DNA from: Ichthyophonus hoferi
Lineage: Eukaryota; Opisthokonta; Ichthyosporea; Ichthyophonida; Ichthyophonidae
Direction: 5' to 3'
Assembly: GCA_002751075.1 (NCBI GenBank)
Contig: NAOQ01000060.1
Span: 1-36,428, forward strand
DNA: 36,428 bases
Both the position numbers and the translations under genes were made by a program. The notes under the pieces are model-generated. The model searched no databases, had not been told where the DNA came from, and was given only the letters and a program-made list of their open reading frames with translations. Below are positions 10,621-24,600 of this stretch, in pieces. Every line of letters starts with the position of its first letter. Within the stretch, counting starts at the first letter, position 1.

Positions 10621-11691
10621 AATCTTAATTTGTTTCTTTATTTTTTTATCAGTAATCATTGGTGAATCTAGTGTTTTTTTTTTCAAACTCAATTCCTTAC
10701 ATATTTTAACCCGAAAGGAACTTAACATAACCTTGCCAAAGATATGCAATAATATTGCAATATGAATCAGAGAGGCAATGAGCCATGGGGTTATGCACTT
10801 TGCCTAGGGAGATAGACTCAAGAGTGTAAGTAATGACCTAGTATGAAAATATATACTATTTGTAAAGAATAATAATGATGATCCTTGCGTAATTGATTTC
10901 TAGAAATAATAAAATGTATATATGCATTTTTCATTATTAAAGTTTAGTTGTAGGAAAGCTTTATGACTTAGCACCAATCGAATAGCATATGTGTTAACAA
11001 TTATAAGATACTTTTATCCAATAATAATGCGTTTGGTATATATAAGCCAATCGTACGGGAAAACAATGATTTTGTCTATAATTCTTACTTCGCTTAAACT
11101 GAATTAGTAACATGAATAATAAAACATAGGGTTGATTACAAACCATTACCAGTGTAGACCCCTCTTGTTTATTTTTTTAATTTATGCCAAAATCTACTAA
11201 ACACTGCCGTGGCATCTACCCTCTTAGCCATCACCCAGATCATAATATAATATACGCCTTTCTCTGATAACTTTTGCCCGTTAATTTAGTTGTCTATGTT
11301 TATCTGACAGGCAAATGCATAGGAAGTTTTCCAAAGATTGTTATATATTAATAGAAACCTAAGGGCAAAGCAGTCTGAAGGCTTTTTTCAAACATTAGAA
11401 ACGTCATGTCTTTTCAAGGGTGTCTACGAAGAACAGGTGTGTTATGAAAATCTCCTCTTTACAGATGAACCTACTGTCTAAATTTTATCTGATATAATTT
11501 CTTGGGCCTTACTCATTCACTTCATTTTTTACTGGAACATCACCTCTCCCGGATTTTTTACCAGTGAAAAGTAGGATTTAATTATTATATACTTCTTTGG
11601 TCATTTACCTTAGCATTTCTACTGTCTTATTGAACCATTGAACTAAAAGGCTTCTGTAGCTATTATTAGACCATACTATCTGCAGCGATGT
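10621..11691. other. Spacer, no supported gene
   Basis: AT-rich sequence. A plausible but unplaced mini-exon ATGTCTTTTCAAGGGTG... with donor ACAG|GTGTGT lies at about 11406-11436, and an acceptor CTCTTTACAG|ATGAACC follows at about 11464. Both could be upstream exons of the MCUR1-family gene, but neither has protein similarity to support it. Confidence 0.3.
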
Positions 11692-14600
11692 ATGAATTGG
11701 CCTCGGCCACATCTTCTGGTGGGAGGTACAGCTTCTGCCCTACGCCTATTGTCTTCTAGCTCTAGTAGACAATCAAATGCAAGTTGTTTTTTCTACTATT
11801 CTGTACAATTTATCTTTACACAAAAATGCAATAGGTTTTGTGGTTGTTATATAGATTATATGAATTTAATTCTTTTCCTTTCAAAAAACAATTTATGACC
11901 TTCTTTTTTGTTTTATTTTTGTTTTATTTTTTACCAATGTATTTAACTTATTTATCATACACCTGCTTTTTCTGTTTATAAGTTTCTTTTATCTATGTAT
12001 CAATATATCAATTGGGCTGTAATTTTATATATATATCTATCTGTTTCATATATATATCTCTTTTTTTTTCTTACGCTATCACACACACTTGTGCATTTTC
12101 TCTACTCCGTCATTTATTCTTATATCCTCTTGCTCATACGGTTACCACAGCCACAAGTATGTATATATATTGGCCCATAGGCTCACAGTCACGTTTAATT
12201 GCCACCACAGGTCCCCTCCTTCGACACACACAGATTCGTAAGAGAACTTGAGCATCAAGGCTTTACTATGGACCAATCAGAAGCGTTAAGTGATGCTCTA
12301 GTCTCCATCTTGAATGATAGGTAAATACTTGTTATAAAGTTTGCACAATAAATTGATTATAAGCATTAGCTTATAATTTTTATCTTTCTTTTACTTTTTT
12401 TAAAAAAATTGTTTATAAATATTATGGAGAGGAAGCTGATCTATTTTTGGCTATTAATAGCTTACATATTTTTCTTGAAACACCATTGTGGAACGGCATA
12501 ATAAGGTGTAAAAAGTAGAGAGAGGAAAATAATCATAAAATGCAGAGAATAGAGTGATAGCGACAATGATGAATATAGTGAACTGAAATGAGAGGAGGGG
12601 TTTCCAGTACCCACAATATGGCTGCGGAACTAAGTACCCAATCGGATGTAGACAAATTTAGACAGCAACACTATTTAGACTTAGATCAGGTTTGAATCCT
12701 TGTATCCCGCTATTATATATATTTATTTTCTACATATATGTGGAAGTACTGACAAATATGAACACCAAACCATTAATATATGCTTATATTTGTTCTTTTT
12801 CCTCTTATTTTTTTTTGTAATGAACTTATTGGGATATATTAATGCTATCACTTCGATGGTGTATTAAGGCTCAATCTTGCAAGCAGCTTTTCTCTTGCAT
12901 GGCAGAAATGCACTAGACTTATATATGTACATATAATGCTATGTACTAATTTTTAATGTAAAATTCTGCACAATACACCGATATATTGAGGTATTCATAT
13001 GTACTCACTCACCTTTGTGTACACATTTATTTTTATGAGATGCAGATTAAGAAAAATATTGAGGTATTGGATAAAACAAAGCTAGTTCTGCTGAAATTTG
13101 ATATAGAACGAATACAGGTGGGATGTATGTTTCTTCTGTCTTCTCCAGATATTTTTATTCTTATTATTACTTACAGTGGTGTGCCATTTATCAGCACATG
13201 ATTATACTAACTTTCTCTTTAACATTTTTAGCCGTATTTTGTATGTCGTCTGTATAGCATTCCTTGAATCGCCATATATGGATAGCTAAATAATGCTCTT
13301 TATCCCAATTTTATGCGGAATATATAATATCACTTAGTATGACTATTGAAAACGTGCTTTATTTTTACATCATTCACTAAAAAAACAGGTATACAGTGGC
13401 AGTTCAAAATTATACGTATACCTATGGGTGTGTATTCATACACAAGTACATAAATGATATGCTTCATAATAGGAATACATACATACAAATTCGGAACATA
13501 TAGTAATGTGATTAATATTGCAGAATGAACTCACGAAACTAGAGCTACTATTAAAGGAGGAGATTACAAAAATGAAGGTATAGTCATTGTATCCTCTTTC
13601 TTGTGCTCAATTACGCTACATGCATCTCGGTTTTGTTATTAATTACAACATTGTTATATTTAAGATATAATTTACCTAGGGCAATTGATTGTGAGACATA
13701 ATACTATTCGACTTTTTCTGATGTTCTTTGTTGGTTAAATAGGACCACTTTTGTTAAGCTACTTTTGAGTCGTCTAGTGTACATATATACCGAATAGAAG
13801 TAACGGCCTTTGTCATGGTAGTAGGTACGTGCGTGACCTGCAGAACACGGTAATTTAAAACCCAAAGTAAATGAGCCAACTAATATTATTTAAGGCCATC
13901 AAGGGCATGTTTATATTCAACTACATATATTACTGTAATATGGGCTCATTATTCGTATAATATCTTCATTTTCTTTTCTTTTTTGACCTATGTGCAGTTC
14001 AAGTGCATTTAGGTATATTTTATATGCAACATATTGGATACTAATAAGTATGCTTTGGGTGGAGTAGTCGATGGTCAGGTTGGATTTTAGTCTTGAGAAA
14101 GGAAGAACCAAAGATGAATTTACCACCCAGGAGCAACAGATTAAGGATACTAGGAATAAGATTGACACCGAGGTTTGTTGCTGACCCCAGTTTGTTTTAC
14201 CTCTCACTCGCTCTTCATACTCATACTAATCTCATTCATCATAATCCTTTGGCCAGCCTCATCTACCACATGCCCCCTTATTATTATTCGTATAGACTGC
14301 TGTCATTGAACTTAGATGGTGTTGGGATTTGAAATAATGGACTGGAAGACATGGGCACAAAAGAGATAAACATTTGGTTATGCGTAGTCGGTTTTGATGT
14401 TGAAAAAATAATAAATAAAGTAACTGGTGAAGGTGAGCATTAGTATTAACTAATGATATATATGATAGGAAGTTACCAAATATATAAATCTTATGACTTC
14501 AAGAAGACAGTGAGCCAATTAAAGGTTGGGAAATATGTATATGAGGCAGTGTTGGCGCTTTTTAACCAGTTATGGGTTGACCTTTCTATTCTTTTATCGT

Positions 14601-14903
14601 GTAGATTGCCCATCTACGTACGCAAATCGAGCAAAGCAAGCTGGATTTCTTTAAATATTTTTTCGGTGAGTTCTTTTCTAGAGTGTCTCTTATCACACGA
14701 AACAGCTTATGTATGTATGTATGACATAAGTAGATTGTAGATTGGTACGTAAGCATATTAGAGCATATATATATGGCGTACAATTTCTGGTATAATAGTG
14801 ATAAATGATTATTGTAGCTAAAGTATTATCACTTTTCCCTCCTACAGGAGCCCTCATATCTGGCGTCTCGCTGACCATGGCCTATATTCGCCTGATGTAC
14901 TAA
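11692..14903 (+). CDS. MCUR1: MCUR1/CCDC90-family mitochondrial coiled-coil protein
   Basis: Seven exons are firm: 12211-12320, 12608-12689, 13040-13117, 13524-13577, 14068-14172, 14605-14665 and 14848-14903 (546 nt, phases all consistent). They encode 181 residues starting VPSFDTHRFVRELEHQGFTM, the family's FDTHxLVxxLExxGF signature. A long coiled coil follows (IEVLDKTKLVLLKF; NELTKLELLLKEEITKMK; the conserved LDFSLEKGR; KIDTEIAHLRTQIEQSKLDF), then a C-terminal membrane helix GALISGVSLTMAYIRLMY at the end. MCUR1 acts in the inner mitochondrial membrane as a scaffold for the calcium uniporter. The start is uncertain. ATG 11692 opens MNWPRPHLLVGGTASALRLL plus a Ser-rich stretch with Arg, a good mitochondrial presequence, but no strong donor in the phase needed by exon 12211 was found. 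The exon at 13040 could begin 6 nt later (a second AG). AATAAA occurs at 15212. Confidence 0.85.
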
Positions 14904-15939
14904 ATAATCATATAGATGGAGATGGTTGTATTGCAATTTGACAGTCTGTAGCAAACTTATACTTAGAATTATGCACCCATCAACATAACCATCCACCATT
15001 GTTATATTATTTTTTGTTAGTATATATTGTCTTCACTTTTGTTTTTTGTAATTTAATTGGTCTTACTTATATCTTAAGTATTATGATCTTGCTTTTATTT
15101 CATGTCTCCAGAAGGTGTGAATAATATCAAAATATGTCTGTTTTATGTAAGAGCTTGAACTATTTCATGTGCACACGTATCTGCATAATGACAGTATAGT
15201 AGTAATTATAAAATAAAAAACAACAATATTTAAACTAATCGGAACACCAATGATAGGAAAATAAAGAGATAATTACGATATTCTTTTCGGGCAAAGGAGC
15301 CTGCAACCGGAAGCATTGATTAATTTCCATGTTCAGTAGATGAAACTTGCTATTTAGAAGCCCAGCTTAGAATAACACCCACAAGGTTTGTTATTTGTTT
15401 TGTTGATAGTCTTTAATATACCTGCCTTTTAGCAATCCCATTATTAGGTTGAAATGTGTTATAGATTGATTATTACCATTGATAATCATACTAGCCTATG
15501 GTTCAAACGTCAAGACAACGCATCAACATTGTCAAGTGTGATTGGTTCTTTCCTACATTATGTCACTGCAGCACATGGACAAGCTCAAGGCGTCTGTATT
15601 ATGATTCAGTTATCATATTTGGTGTCAACGAATTAGAATTAACAGGTGCGATTTGTCATCTGCACAATGGCATCGTCACTGAAACACAAGGACCATTTAA
15701 AGCAGTTCATTATTGTACTTGTTATGTATGTCTTCAAAGTATTTCTTAAGGTATTTATTGTTTTAATTATTTATCTATTTATAGATGTACACTTGTTGGT
15801 AGGCGTAAGGCCGTAACTTAGTCAATTAATGCTACAGGCCTAGCCACATGCCTTCGAATTAGTTTAACCAATCATATAAACACTTACATTGCCTTTGTTG
15901 GCACTGGTACCATGGGCCCTTAAAATAGAATGTCTTTCA
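14904..15939. other. Spacer with overlapping open frames, no supported gene
   Basis: Two overlapping plus-strand open frames lie at 15454-15636 and 15498-15749 (the second includes LYYDSVIIFGVNELELTG). Neither matches a family I know, and neither has convincing splice sites or a clear start. They adjoin the left arm of the inverted pair, and a short block (GTGCGATTT...) may also be shared with the right flank near 17960, so they may belong to that repeat rather than to a host gene. Confidence 0.35.
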
Positions 15940-16335
15940 TTAGATTATTGATATATATACAAATTACCAATAGGAAGTCCTATGATAGAACAGAGAATAT
16001 AAAAGAAGTTTTTCTACAATGCAGAAAGGATCGGCTTTTACAAAACATAAATTTATTTATGCAACTGAAGATTTTACTTGCAAGTGTAATTTTAACATCC
16101 AGTCAAAAACTTATTGAAAGTTTATAAGTAATATTACCACTGCCGCCGTCACAACAATTTGCAAATATAAATTGTCAAGATGTCTGGAAATAACAATACT
16201 GAGAATTCTCAAAAGAAAAATGGGAAACCACATGAAATTGAGGCCTCAGGATTTAACGGACAGACAAAATGCTGTGGGCACTCCATTAGAAGATCAACTG
16301 AAGAGCGTTGACTCTATTTCACAATCATCGCAAAG
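15940..16335 (+). repeat. Left arm of a long inverted pair of diverged repeat copies
   Basis: This arm matches the reverse complement of 17510-17850 over about 350 bp, by eye about 65-75 percent identical. Shared blocks include AATTACCAAT, AGTGTAATTTTAACATC, TTTATAAG...TAATATTA, ACAATTT before an ATG, AATGGGAAAC and ATTGAGGCCTCAGGATT. After the ATG at 16181 this arm opens MSGNNNTENSQKKNGKPH; the other arm opens MLGNNDTETPQKHNGKRF on the opposite strand. The element family was not recognised. It is an old, decayed copy. Confidence 0.75.
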
Positions 16336-17509
16336 TAATGTGAACTGTTAATGTTTTAACAATTAGTTTTGTGGACACTTCAGTGTTGATACCTAGAGCC
16401 AATTTGCCTTGGTGTACAATCATGTGATGCAGTAAAATACAATCCACTTTCTTTTGGCACATACGTTGGTCTACAACTATGAAGGGAAGAGAATAGGCAA
16501 TACATAAATCATAACTCATTGCAACTAACCATAGATATAGATAGACGAGGGCATTCCATTCATTGTATATGACCATATAGGTCAAGAGTTTGATTGTAGG
16601 CAGGATAAAAATGTCAAACATCAACATTTGACCTGTATGGTAAAAACTGCGCAGGAAGATCACTGTTTGGGGGCCCTTGGTTATTGGGCCATCCAAAGTT
16701 ATTGTCTGCAGCTATGATTGGTCAATCTTTCTCTCCCATAGTCTAATATTCACAAGGTTTAGTAGCTGAGCTCCTTGCTGGTTGCAGGGACGAAAATGAC
16801 CCTCCTATCGAATGCGAATATCTGGCAAAGTCTTCATTAAAATGCTCTCCCATAGTTGGATAACCATAAGGATGTTAAGGTTACATTCCACCCTGCCGAT
16901 ATACTAGTCCTCGCAATGGTATCCCAAAGTATGGTATTTTTAAGTCAGTGTTATGGTATTACCCAACATTGTGACTAAAAATATAAAAATATTGTCCATT
17001 GAAAAGTGGACTCTAGACACATGAATGCCCCTATCACTATGTGCACCTGCTGGAGGTATAACTGTTTGGTAGGTATAGCTTTGTTGGGTACAAAAAGGTG
17101 ATGTCAGAGACCTGTATAAAGGTGAATCTACATAACCAACAAATTATCCTAATGGTGAGTAGTGTCCAGCATATTCTTAGGGATCAAATTGATTTGTCTC
17201 AGACTATTATATTCACCCCATGGGAGAACAGAAGTAGGTCCAGGCATTGCATTTCCTAATTATTGATGCTATTGCTGCTGCTGTTGCAATAATATTGCCA
17301 ATTTCCGTTGCATATGCTGCCCTGAAGGGTGTTGATGTTGATGTGATGAGATTCTCTGTTACCTACCAGAAGTGGAAGCTGTGGGAGTGTCATATTGCAT
17401 GCAGCAAATACTCGATTGTTCGCAGTAATTTGTGCATTTAAAGCCTGCAATAAATGTGAAATAAAGACAATGCTCATAAGGCTATATTTCGATGGAGAGT
17501 CCACAGTAT
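16336..17509 (-). other. Centre of the inverted pair: minus-strand coding-like remnant, family unknown
   Basis: This is sequence continuing downstream from the right arm in minus orientation. It contains a Gln-rich triplet run near 17273-17290 and a 123-codon open frame at 16325-16696 (MDGPITKGPQTVIFLRSF...) that matches no family I know. The right arm and this centre together look like one decayed copy of about 1.5 kb, with the left arm a second, shorter copy placed head-on against its far end. Whether the parent was a mobile element or a host gene cannot be told from the sequence. Confidence 0.4.
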
Positions 17510-17850
17510 TTTGGTTGCTCATTAATCCTGAGGCCTCAATTATAAATCGTTTCCCATTATGTTTTTGAGGAGTCTCAGTATCATTATTGCCAAGCATCGT
17601 ATCAATTTACCCTTATAAATTGTTATAACTACTATAGTGTTCTTAATATTAATGCTTATAAATTTCAATTAGATTTATTACTAGATGTTAAAATTACACT
17701 CACAAGTATAATCTTAAACTACATCAATACATTTATGCTTTGTAAAACATAGCTCTTAACTACATTACGGAAAGGTTTCTTTAATACACAGTTTTATTAG
17801 AGAGGGGATTTACGATTGGTAATTATATAAAGACACCAGTATTCTAAGTA
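17510..17850 (-). repeat. Right arm of the long inverted pair
   Basis: Reverse complement of 15940-16335 as described for the left arm. The coding-like start is the ATG whose A is at 17597 on the minus strand, opening MLGNNDTETPQKHNGKRF and then IEASGL. The similarity covers both the region before this ATG and about 150 bp after it, so the duplicated unit included upstream sequence; it is not simply a spliced cDNA copy. Confidence 0.75.
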
Positions 17851-18659
17851 AATTTTATACTACATTACCTTAACATAAATTGGACATCCTATGGGTAAGC
17901 ACTTATTTCACTAGTGTCATAAAAAGTCAAGAAATGTTTGTGTTACTTACTGATCAGACGAGTTAAATCGCACAACGTTGTGACCATGCCAATTGAATTT
18001 ATAGGGTATGACCTAATGTTTACCAATAAATACATAGCTATTAAATGAACATATATAGCGTAGTATGATTATCAATGATAATGATAATTTTTTAACAAAT
18101 GGATACAATTTTTTTTTATAAAAGAGCACATCAGAAAATGTATAACCTGCTATTGCGATTATTACACCGGGTTTGTCCCTTATACATGATGTAGATCAAA
18201 AGCATATTGCTCAATCTATGATGGGGAAATTTTATTGTCTAATCAAGTTCATTCATATTATACTTTTAGAGGAAGCGATATTATTGGTCTACCATTCTCA
18301 TTGGTCAATAAATATACCACGGATTAATCGGTTGTTGACTTTCCATAGTCTATAGTGCAACTTCTTTGTATTATTAAATACTTCATATATGGTCTTACGC
18401 ACCTATATGTATATATATATATATATATAGGAGATCTGAGGATATATATAATTATCCCTGTGTCTTAATAATACCATACTTTATATAACAGGACGTTAAG
18501 GCAAAAGTATATATTTTTCCTGAAAGCCATATATCTTGTGATTTGTTTTGATTTTGTTTCGGTAACACGCTTGATAGACAACAATAGCGTATAGTTTATG
18601 AACATGCCTTAACCTGATTTGTATTAATTGATTAGTGGTTTATCATTTCTATTTAAACA
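17851..18659. other. Spacer upstream of SWT1, possible promoter
   Basis: AT-rich, with an (AT)9 run at 18411-18428. Two inverted CCAAT boxes (ATTGGTCTACC near 18284 and ATTGGTCAATA near 18300) lie about 360 bp before the SWT1 start codon and are reasonable promoter elements by position, although short motifs like this are common. No gene is visible. Confidence 0.3.
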
Positions 18660-21600
18660 ATGTCAAAAAAAGGAAAAACGAGGTGCTTCACTGGTGTGAG
18701 AGCACCGTACTCGGGGTGGGACCATGAGGAAAATGTCAAAGATGTTTCTACACAACGGTACTACGACCTTAAGACCGGACTAATAACAGATGTTTCTTCG
18801 ACAAGGTTTGAACGTTATAACATTTCCGTTCCGTGTCTTCGGATGAAGTTTTTAGCTTCTTTGTACCTAGAAAAATAGTTAAAGATTATAATAATAGTAT
18901 ATAATATAGAGCATGTATGGGTGAGTGTCTGTGGATATGTAAGGTAGACATTTAATTTTAATACATGGACATATGCAAGGAACAAACAGAAAAACCCACA
19001 TATATGCGTAAGATACTCAATACACAAACATGAATTAATATAGACCAATAACGGGAATATTTTTATGAGAATACCCAAGGCAATCTATGTAAATATTTCT
19101 TTGGGGATGGGGAGGTGAAAAACTAAACATAATTCTAAAATGATCACGAGAATATGACGTTGCTTCAAGGGCCATTGAGATTATATCAATAGTTTAGATT
19201 TGTGTAAAGTAATGTATATAAATAATAATAAAAAGAATGTAATTATATGGTATTGTAGAAAGATAGCAAATAAAATATATAGAGACAAGTATACAGAAAA
19301 ATCAACAGAGAGGTGTGAAATATAAGTGAGGTAACTATTTGAAGCTTTTAAGTACATTCATTGCGTTCATGTCAGACATCATGTTTACATGTATAAAATA
19401 TTGTTCTCACGAGGTTCCTTTTCAAACATTTTGTGTTCATACCAGTCCATCACCCGCCGTTGGAGGAAGTAATAACACATTCTTCTACGACTTTCTAAAC
19501 AAAGTATGAATTACCCAAGGTGTGGTGTCTGTTTCTGATTGTATAGTTTTGTTTCTAGACGCTTTGTAAGGTTAGGTGTTTAGACAGGCCCTCAGTCACC
19601 ATATATCTCATGATCCACAAAGTTAATCTCTTCCCTGTCCCGATTAAAAATATTTAGCATTGGTATGACCTAGACGGTTAATCCTTGACCTAGATTTAGG
19701 ATTGTAATTGTTGCTGAAACGAGGTTTGAAGCTTATGTATGATACTACCGATATATTTTTCTGCTAATATGTCATTGTACCTCTGTAATTTTAATTTGTT
19801 GTAATATATAATCAATGTCTATAGTTATAAAAGAATTCTAATCATCCTAGTCACTCGCATTCTATTATTAGCATCAGTAGCAAAATATAAAAAGGTTGCA
19901 ACGCTTCCTTTTTTTGTATGTCATCCTTGTACAGTGGCAATACTATTCCTCTCTATGGTTCCAAGTTTAGTAGATGAGATAAAACGGATAATAGACTTTA
20001 GGTGATATAAGAATATTATATAGCGAAACCTTATTAATTGTATAGTGTATCCCTGCCTTAAATGGACTGGAACCATTCAAATCCATTGTGATCAACGCAC
20101 ATATGCACGGTTACTTCTATATATACTATTATATGCATATGTGTACATATGCACGTAGCCTTAATATATACCAAATCATACACTTACGTATATACACTCG
20201 TACAAATACATACATCATATTCCTTGCTAAATGTATTTCCCTTTCTGCTTCTGATTTTTAGCTTTTTAATATTATTGCCATACCTTTTATATTTCTCGTC
20301 TATATTTTACAGCTATCTATAAGCGTAGTTTTGTATTACAGGTTTTTGTATGTTATTGGTTAATATGTGCTTCTATTTGAACCAACCAACATTCTATTAC
20401 CTATGAATCAAGAGGTTGTTTTCTTCTTTCAATTATAAATGGCCCAATATCAAAATCTCCACATACCCAGACATATATATACACCTACGCATAGCCACAT
20501 GCACATACACACATTTTGTGTATGTGTGTATCATATAGTCACTCAATAATGTCGGGTAGTGTGCTGCAGAATCCGTACCTTTAAATGACAACTTTGGCCC
20601 TTCCTATTGGCCTAACCCTAACCAAACAGACTCTATATTAACTGATTTTCGACAAGAATGTCATTTACGTAAGTTTAAATAATGGTACCATTTCCTTGCA
20701 ACTGTTCTGTACTCTAATGTTATTGTGTAACTCATCTATTTGCATTTTCCGAGTGGATATTTTATGCATTCTCTTTCATTAGCTATTCAAAGTTTTAAGT
20801 CGGCCCAATACAAAATAGTTTTTATGCTAAAAGAGTGTAAATTATCTGTAACTATGATTGCACCAAGATAAAATTATATGGGATCTTGTAGTCCAATTGT
20901 ATACAAATAAAGGGTTAATGTAATATATAGTGAATTTCTAATAAATAAAAAGTAATCAAAATTAAAACATGAAGGTTATTTTTAAACTGTAAATATATAT
21001 AGTTAAACTGCATCGATCTGCCTTCATCCCGCTGGACGAGTAGCATAGGATCCAATGTCCATTCCACACACACACATCAATTAACTGTGACTGACACTTG
21101 ATTTATGGAGAATAGCGTTCTCATTTGTTTTGTTTTTTCTTCTTCTGTTCACTGGGCACTATTATACATGTTATTGTTCTGTTGTATCTTGTTACCTATT
21201 ACACTTTGGCTCTGCCATGCTACACTTTGGTATTCTTTCCAATTTATTATTTTTCCTTTTTTCATTACAATGAACTAATGTTAATATTTATAATATTTAT
21301 ACATAAATGCATGCAACGAATACCCCCATTTTATTAAAGTTGGTCTCCATAGAACAAGTCATGAAATAAATGAACCGTGTCCGAAATTACACTAATATCC
21401 TGATCTTTTTATCAGCTGGCTACTCGATTACAGATGTTGAGATGGCCGATTGTGAAGGCTTCAATGATGTCACCGTCCTAGAGAAACCAGTATTGAGCTC
21501 GGGTGCTAGCCACTCAAATGATGGAACGACTTTCATAGTTATTGATACTAATGTTTTACTCTATGATATGAGTGTAAGTATGACTACAACTACAAGCATA

Positions 21601-24600
21601 TATTTGCTGTTATAAACTCCTATATATACTCAAAAAATATATATTGTAAAAAAGCTCAGCAATACAAAGATATATTATGAGACTGATATGACGCGGCATG
21701 ATTTTGCAGGAATTGTTAAAATTTGTAAAAATGATTGAGGAGCACAAGCTGAATATAGTAATCATCATTCCTTGGATGGTTATCCAAGAGTTGGATAAAT
21801 TAAAGGTACGTGTGTATATGTGTTTGTTTGTATATACACATATACATATATAAGTACATATGTTACATTGATAAGAATGCCAAGTAAACTAAAATGGAAA
21901 GCAAGTATGCAACCATAGCCGATAAGAGGTGTATATATGCAGGAACGATCTATGTACACTCATGTACGAGTATTATTATTTTAAAATGATGGTATGTTTA
22001 GTGTATGTTTTCGTATCTATATTTGAGTTATAGTAATGTCAAATGTTCACATGCACAATCTTATATATATTATCTAATTGCTTCAGCATCTGCATTTCCT
22101 TAGAATGACATACCTATTAATTTAATTGATAGTTATATGCTGATATGTCTTTGTTTATTGTTTTTCGTTTTGTCCTTATGCTAATAAGTTTGACAAATAG
22201 GTGAAAATTTGACAACGCATACATATATATTCTTTTCCAAATATAGGACAGAGGATCGGTAAAACATGGGTCTCAGGAAGTCAAATTTCTAGCAATTAAG
22301 GCTATTAAGACCCTGCTTGAATATTTCAAAAGCAATCTAAGGTAAGTAGTAGGTACATCGTTGTCAGTCTCCATACCTAAACATTATTACTATTTTGTTT
22401 TTATTACCTCTCATTGTTCTTTTTTATGGCTATATACCTGCCTATATCGATTGTCTTAACAGCGCTTCAGAGAGAGAGGGAGAAAGAGAGAGGGAGAGAA
22501 AGAGAGAATATCATTCATTTATTTTTATTAACCTATCACACATCTTACGTTTGTTTTTTGTAGTAGAAAGCCACTTTGTTATTTTTCCACCTTACTCTAG
22601 TAGTTCTCTTATTACAACTTCGTAAGGGTGATTAAAATCTAAGTTTACTCTATAAACTTAAAAAATATATAAATTGTTTATTAAGAATACTTTGCCTGAA
22701 TCTTTTTAAAGATACCTATACGTCGGCCAATGTGTCTCCAACCTTCTTTCTGCATGATACAATGCCCTGTTCTATGTATTAATTTGTTTTTATGCAATAA
22801 TAAACACGAGTTTGATCTTATTGCCCCAGTAGATTACGTTCACTAAAAAACAAAATTGACACTAACGCTGTCATCTAGTAATGCAACTAACTCAAAAATA
22901 CTAATTGTTATAATCCACATAAAAACTGTAAATGTATGCTCTATCTCATTTATTAATTATGTGTTTCCCGTTTATTAATATTTATGCAGTTGCTTTCGTG
23001 GTCAAAAACCACACGAGGTTAATACTGGGCAAGAATTCGATCGTACTATGATGTCTACCAATGATGACCATATTGTTGTCTGTGCGCTTCACTTTAAACA
23101 TTTAAAGGTAAAAACATTGATAAGAGATAATTTATCAATATATATCTAAAAATAGAGAGGTAGATATATACATATAATTATAAACTCACCATTCTAATCA
23201 CATTTATTTATAAATTCACCCATCTAATTACATATATTTATAAATCCACCAATCTAATCACATATATTTATAAACTTATTAAACTAATCACATATAATTA
23301 TAAACCTACTAATCTAATCACATATAATTATAAACCTACCAATCTAATCACATATATTTATAAACTTATTAAGCTAATTACATATAATTATAAACCTACT
23401 AATCTAATCACATATAATTATAAATCTATCAATCTAATCGCATATATATATATATTATGGGAGATAAACATTGTCTGTTATGTATCTATATATTTTTCTA
23501 GACCTATGAACGAATACTATGATAAATAGATGGATGTTTAGATACATAAGTTTATATAAAGCGCAAAGGTGAAGTAAAGGTATGCTCTTGGGTGAAGTAG
23601 AACGTTAAATATTATATCACACCTTATATTGTATCAAATTATATCATATCAAGCTAGCATAATGAGTTTGTTTCTTTATATTTTGTGCCTGTCGTTTAGC
23701 ACGCAAATTGGCTTACTAAAGACTGTTTATAGATAAAGTTATTGTATAAACCATGTTTTTTTATACATCTGCGCATATGTTATTAGTTAGAATTTTTACT
23801 TCCTAATTTTTATGCATAAAAGTACTTACAACATAACGAATATAGACTTCAAACGATCAAGTTTTCCTGGTAACCAACGATAGAAATGTGCAGTTGAAGA
23901 GCACTATTTACCAGGTACGTGTTCTTTTCATTTCTGCAGTGGCTGTCACGTATAAAATGAAAGGGTTTCTTGGTTTAATGTCATTTCTTTTACAAAACTT
24001 GGCTATTTTCTAAATATATGTGATGCTTCATACATCCGTATATATATGAAATTGAACACACATACTCTCGTATTTAACAAGACCCCATTTACAAAAAAAG
24101 TATATTTGGGTATTCATACTATACTGCAATATTAATACATATTTACACAATCATATTCATGTAATTCAGTAATATTATATTATATTATTGTCCTGTCATA
24201 CCATCATAGTTTCAATGGCGTGTGCTACTTTAACGGCGGGGTAGTATTGTTGTTTTGTTTATTTCTAGTTTTAGTTCTAAAATATGGTATTTCTTGTGTT
24301 GATGCCGGGCATATTTCTAAAAGCTACAACCATTATTTCGTTCTATTAATCCGCATCGTTTCGTTTCTAACTAACCCACCTGATTTGTATGTATTTCTAC
24401 ACCTATGTTTTTTTTTGAGTTCAAGCTGTTCTTTCTCCATCTGCTCTCTCTTTAATTGTGTTTTTAATGACGCGACTATTAACTTTGTTCTCCTCTACCA
24501 CAAACTTTGCTAATATGTAAATGTTAGATGGAAACCGGGTCGCTTGCCAATGTAATTGAGCAGGTAACCGAAGGAGCAAGCTTATCCTCAAATGTCACAA

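Noticed and set aside
11162-11260. Minus-strand frame MIWVMAKRVDATAVFSRFWH...
   Set aside because: Only 24 codons, no convincing splice sites, no family.
19368-19508. Plus-strand 46-codon frame MSDIMFTCIKYCSHEVPF...
   Set aside because: Its middle (19446-19468) works as a phase-matching SWT1 mini-exon; the rest is more likely intron.
24220-24513. Plus-strand 97-codon hydrophobic frame
   Set aside because: Lies in a SWT1 intron, rich in Leu, Phe, Val and Cys from a pyrimidine-rich tract, with no splice-phase fit.
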